Source of the DNA: PALSA-607 sp963825425 | GTDB lineage: Bacteria; Actinomycetota; Actinomycetes; Acidothermales; Acidothermaceae | Reading direction: 5' to 3' | NCBI GenBank assembly: GCA_963825425.1 | Contig: CAWGTF010000017.1 | Span: forward strand, 147,807 to 211,806 | DNA: 64,000 nucleotides | In this document: piece after piece, positions 63,229-64,000 of the stretch | How positions within the stretch are numbered: the first letter of the stretch is position 1 | Layout: the number at the start of each line of letters is the position of its first letter | Notes under the pieces: model-generated | What the model was told of the DNA's origin: nothing | Database searches by the model: none | Seen by the model: only the letters and a program-made list of their open reading frames with translations | Position numbers and translations under genes: made by a program

Positions 63229-64000
63229 ATGGGCCCGCTCATCACCAGTTCGCTGCCGGCAGAGATCGACGCGCTGTGGGACCGTCGCACAGACCTAGGT
63301 CCGGGCGACGCGGCGGCGCGCGCTCTCGTCGTCGAGGCGGTCGACCAGCTCGACCAGGGGTTGGCCCGCGTGGCCTGGGTCGACCCGTCGTCCGACGCCG
63401 TCGTCGTCGACGAGCGGGCGAAGCGAGCCATCCTGCTGTCGTTCAAGGTGTTGGCGATGCAGGAGTCGTCGGTCGGCGACTTCCGCTATCACGACCGGAT
63501 GCCGCTCAAGACGCGCCTTGATGGGGTGCGGGTCGTGCCCGGGGCGATTGTGCGATGGGGTGCGTTCATCGCGCCGGGCGCGGTGCTGCTGCCGAGCTTC
63601 GTCAACATCGGCGGGTACGTCGACGAGGGCAGCATGGTCGACACGTGGGCGACGGTCGGTTCGTGCGCGCAGGTCGGCAAGCGCGTGCACCTGTCCGGTG
63701 GGGTGGGGCTTGGCGGGGTATTGGAGCCACCGAACGCGGTCCCCGTCGTCGTTGAGGACGATGCGTTCATCGGTTCGCGTTCGATGGTGGTCGATGGTGC
63801 CCGGGTGCGCCGCGGCGCCAAGCTCGGGGCCGGCTGCATCCTGACCGCGTCGACCCACGTGTTCGACGCGCAGAGCGGCGACGAGTTGCCGCGCGGCGAG
63901 GCTCCGGCATGGTCGGTGTGCGTCGGGTCGACCCGGGTGAAGTCCTTTCCTGGCGGCGATTTCGGCATGCCCTGCTTGCTCGTTCTCCGTCGCCTCGATA
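63229..64000 (+). CDS. dapD: Tetrahydrodipicolinate N-succinyltransferase, 3' end outside window
   Basis: 257 codons are present from MGPLITSSLPAEIDALWDRR and the frame is open at the edge. Left-handed beta-helix hexapeptide repeats are clear (AFIAPGAVLLPSFVNIGGYV, DEGSMVDTWATVGSCAQVGK, VHLSGGVGLGGVLEPPNAVP). The order matches the E. coli-type DapD of about 274 residues, not the mycobacterial type of about 317 residues with a different N-terminal domain. It transfers succinyl from succinyl-CoA in DAP/lysine synthesis, one step before dapC. Only the last ~15 residues should be missing. Confidence 0.93.
   Translation, partial: MGPLITSSLPAEIDALWDRRTDLGPGDAAARALVVEAVDQLDQGLARVAWVDPSSDAVVVDERAKRAILLSFKVLAMQESSVGDFRYHDRMPLKTRLDGVRVVPGAIVRWGAFIAPGAVLLPSFVNIGGYVDEGSMVDTWATVGSCAQVGKRVHLSGGVGLGGVLEPPNAVPVVVEDDAFIGSRSMVVDGARVRRGAKLGAGCILTASTHVFDAQSGDELPRGEAPAWSVCVGSTRVKSFPGGDFGMPCLLVLRRLD

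Overview
The window is high-GC DNA with frequent GTG and TTG starts. Mycothiol synthesis (mshB), a Mycobacterium-type succinate dehydrogenase 1 and a typA ... mshB ... fdxA-dapC ... dapD backbone point to an actinobacterium, probably a soil or rock-dwelling relative of Frankia/Jatrophihabitans rather than Streptomyces or Mycobacterium. The genus is an inference. No tRNA, rRNA, CRISPR array, phage or flagellar genes were seen. The only transposon trace is an IS3-type OrfA fragment near 58.4 kb.

Layout. 1-7.3 kb (minus): a translationally coupled three-gene operon (phospholipase D-like protein, a giant beta-rich protein, and an unrecognised protein running off the edge); this is the best candidate for an undescribed system. 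7.6-18.9 kb: a chemoreceptor with a multi-span membrane sensor, a GYD-domain protein, a second PLD-family lipoprotein, a pterin dehydratase and NUDIX pair, an ABC-2 exporter, a ruined DUF222/HNH gene, TfoX-N, a TauE/SafE permease and a class I amidotransferase. 19-23.4 kb (minus): sdhC-sdhA-sdhB, in which SdhB carries an extra C-terminal domain. 23.5-29.2 kb: a lipoprotein, a methyltransferase, an MFS-cupin pair and typA. 29.3-32.4 kb: divergent S9 peptidase and mshB around a 22-bp triple repeat.

32.5-43.3 kb (plus): a run of FtsH-like protease, small membrane protein, CheW, chemoreceptor, CheA-REC hybrid, response regulator, flavin reductase and VanW protein. The chemosensory set has no CheR, CheB or motility genes beside it. 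43.3-50 kb: PadR with its membrane partner, an EAL-DICT c-di-GMP protein, lipoproteins, a pentapeptide-repeat protein and a GNAT acetyltransferase. 50.1-51.6 kb: fdxA-dapC (lysine/DAP synthesis). 51.7-63.2 kb: vapBC, DUF167, a second copy of the membrane sensor without an output domain, cupin, secreted proteins, a calpain-like peptidase, two further metabolic-type genes and a lytic-transglycosylase-like protein. The edge holds dapD.

A recurring feature is the interrupted reading frame. Around fifteen single-base frame changes were found, several at short homopolymers and some in genes expected to be functional (mshB, the dapC N-terminus, the ABC ATPase). Residual indel errors in the assembly are the simplest explanation for many. 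The DUF222/HNH gene, with about six breaks, looks like a true pseudogene.
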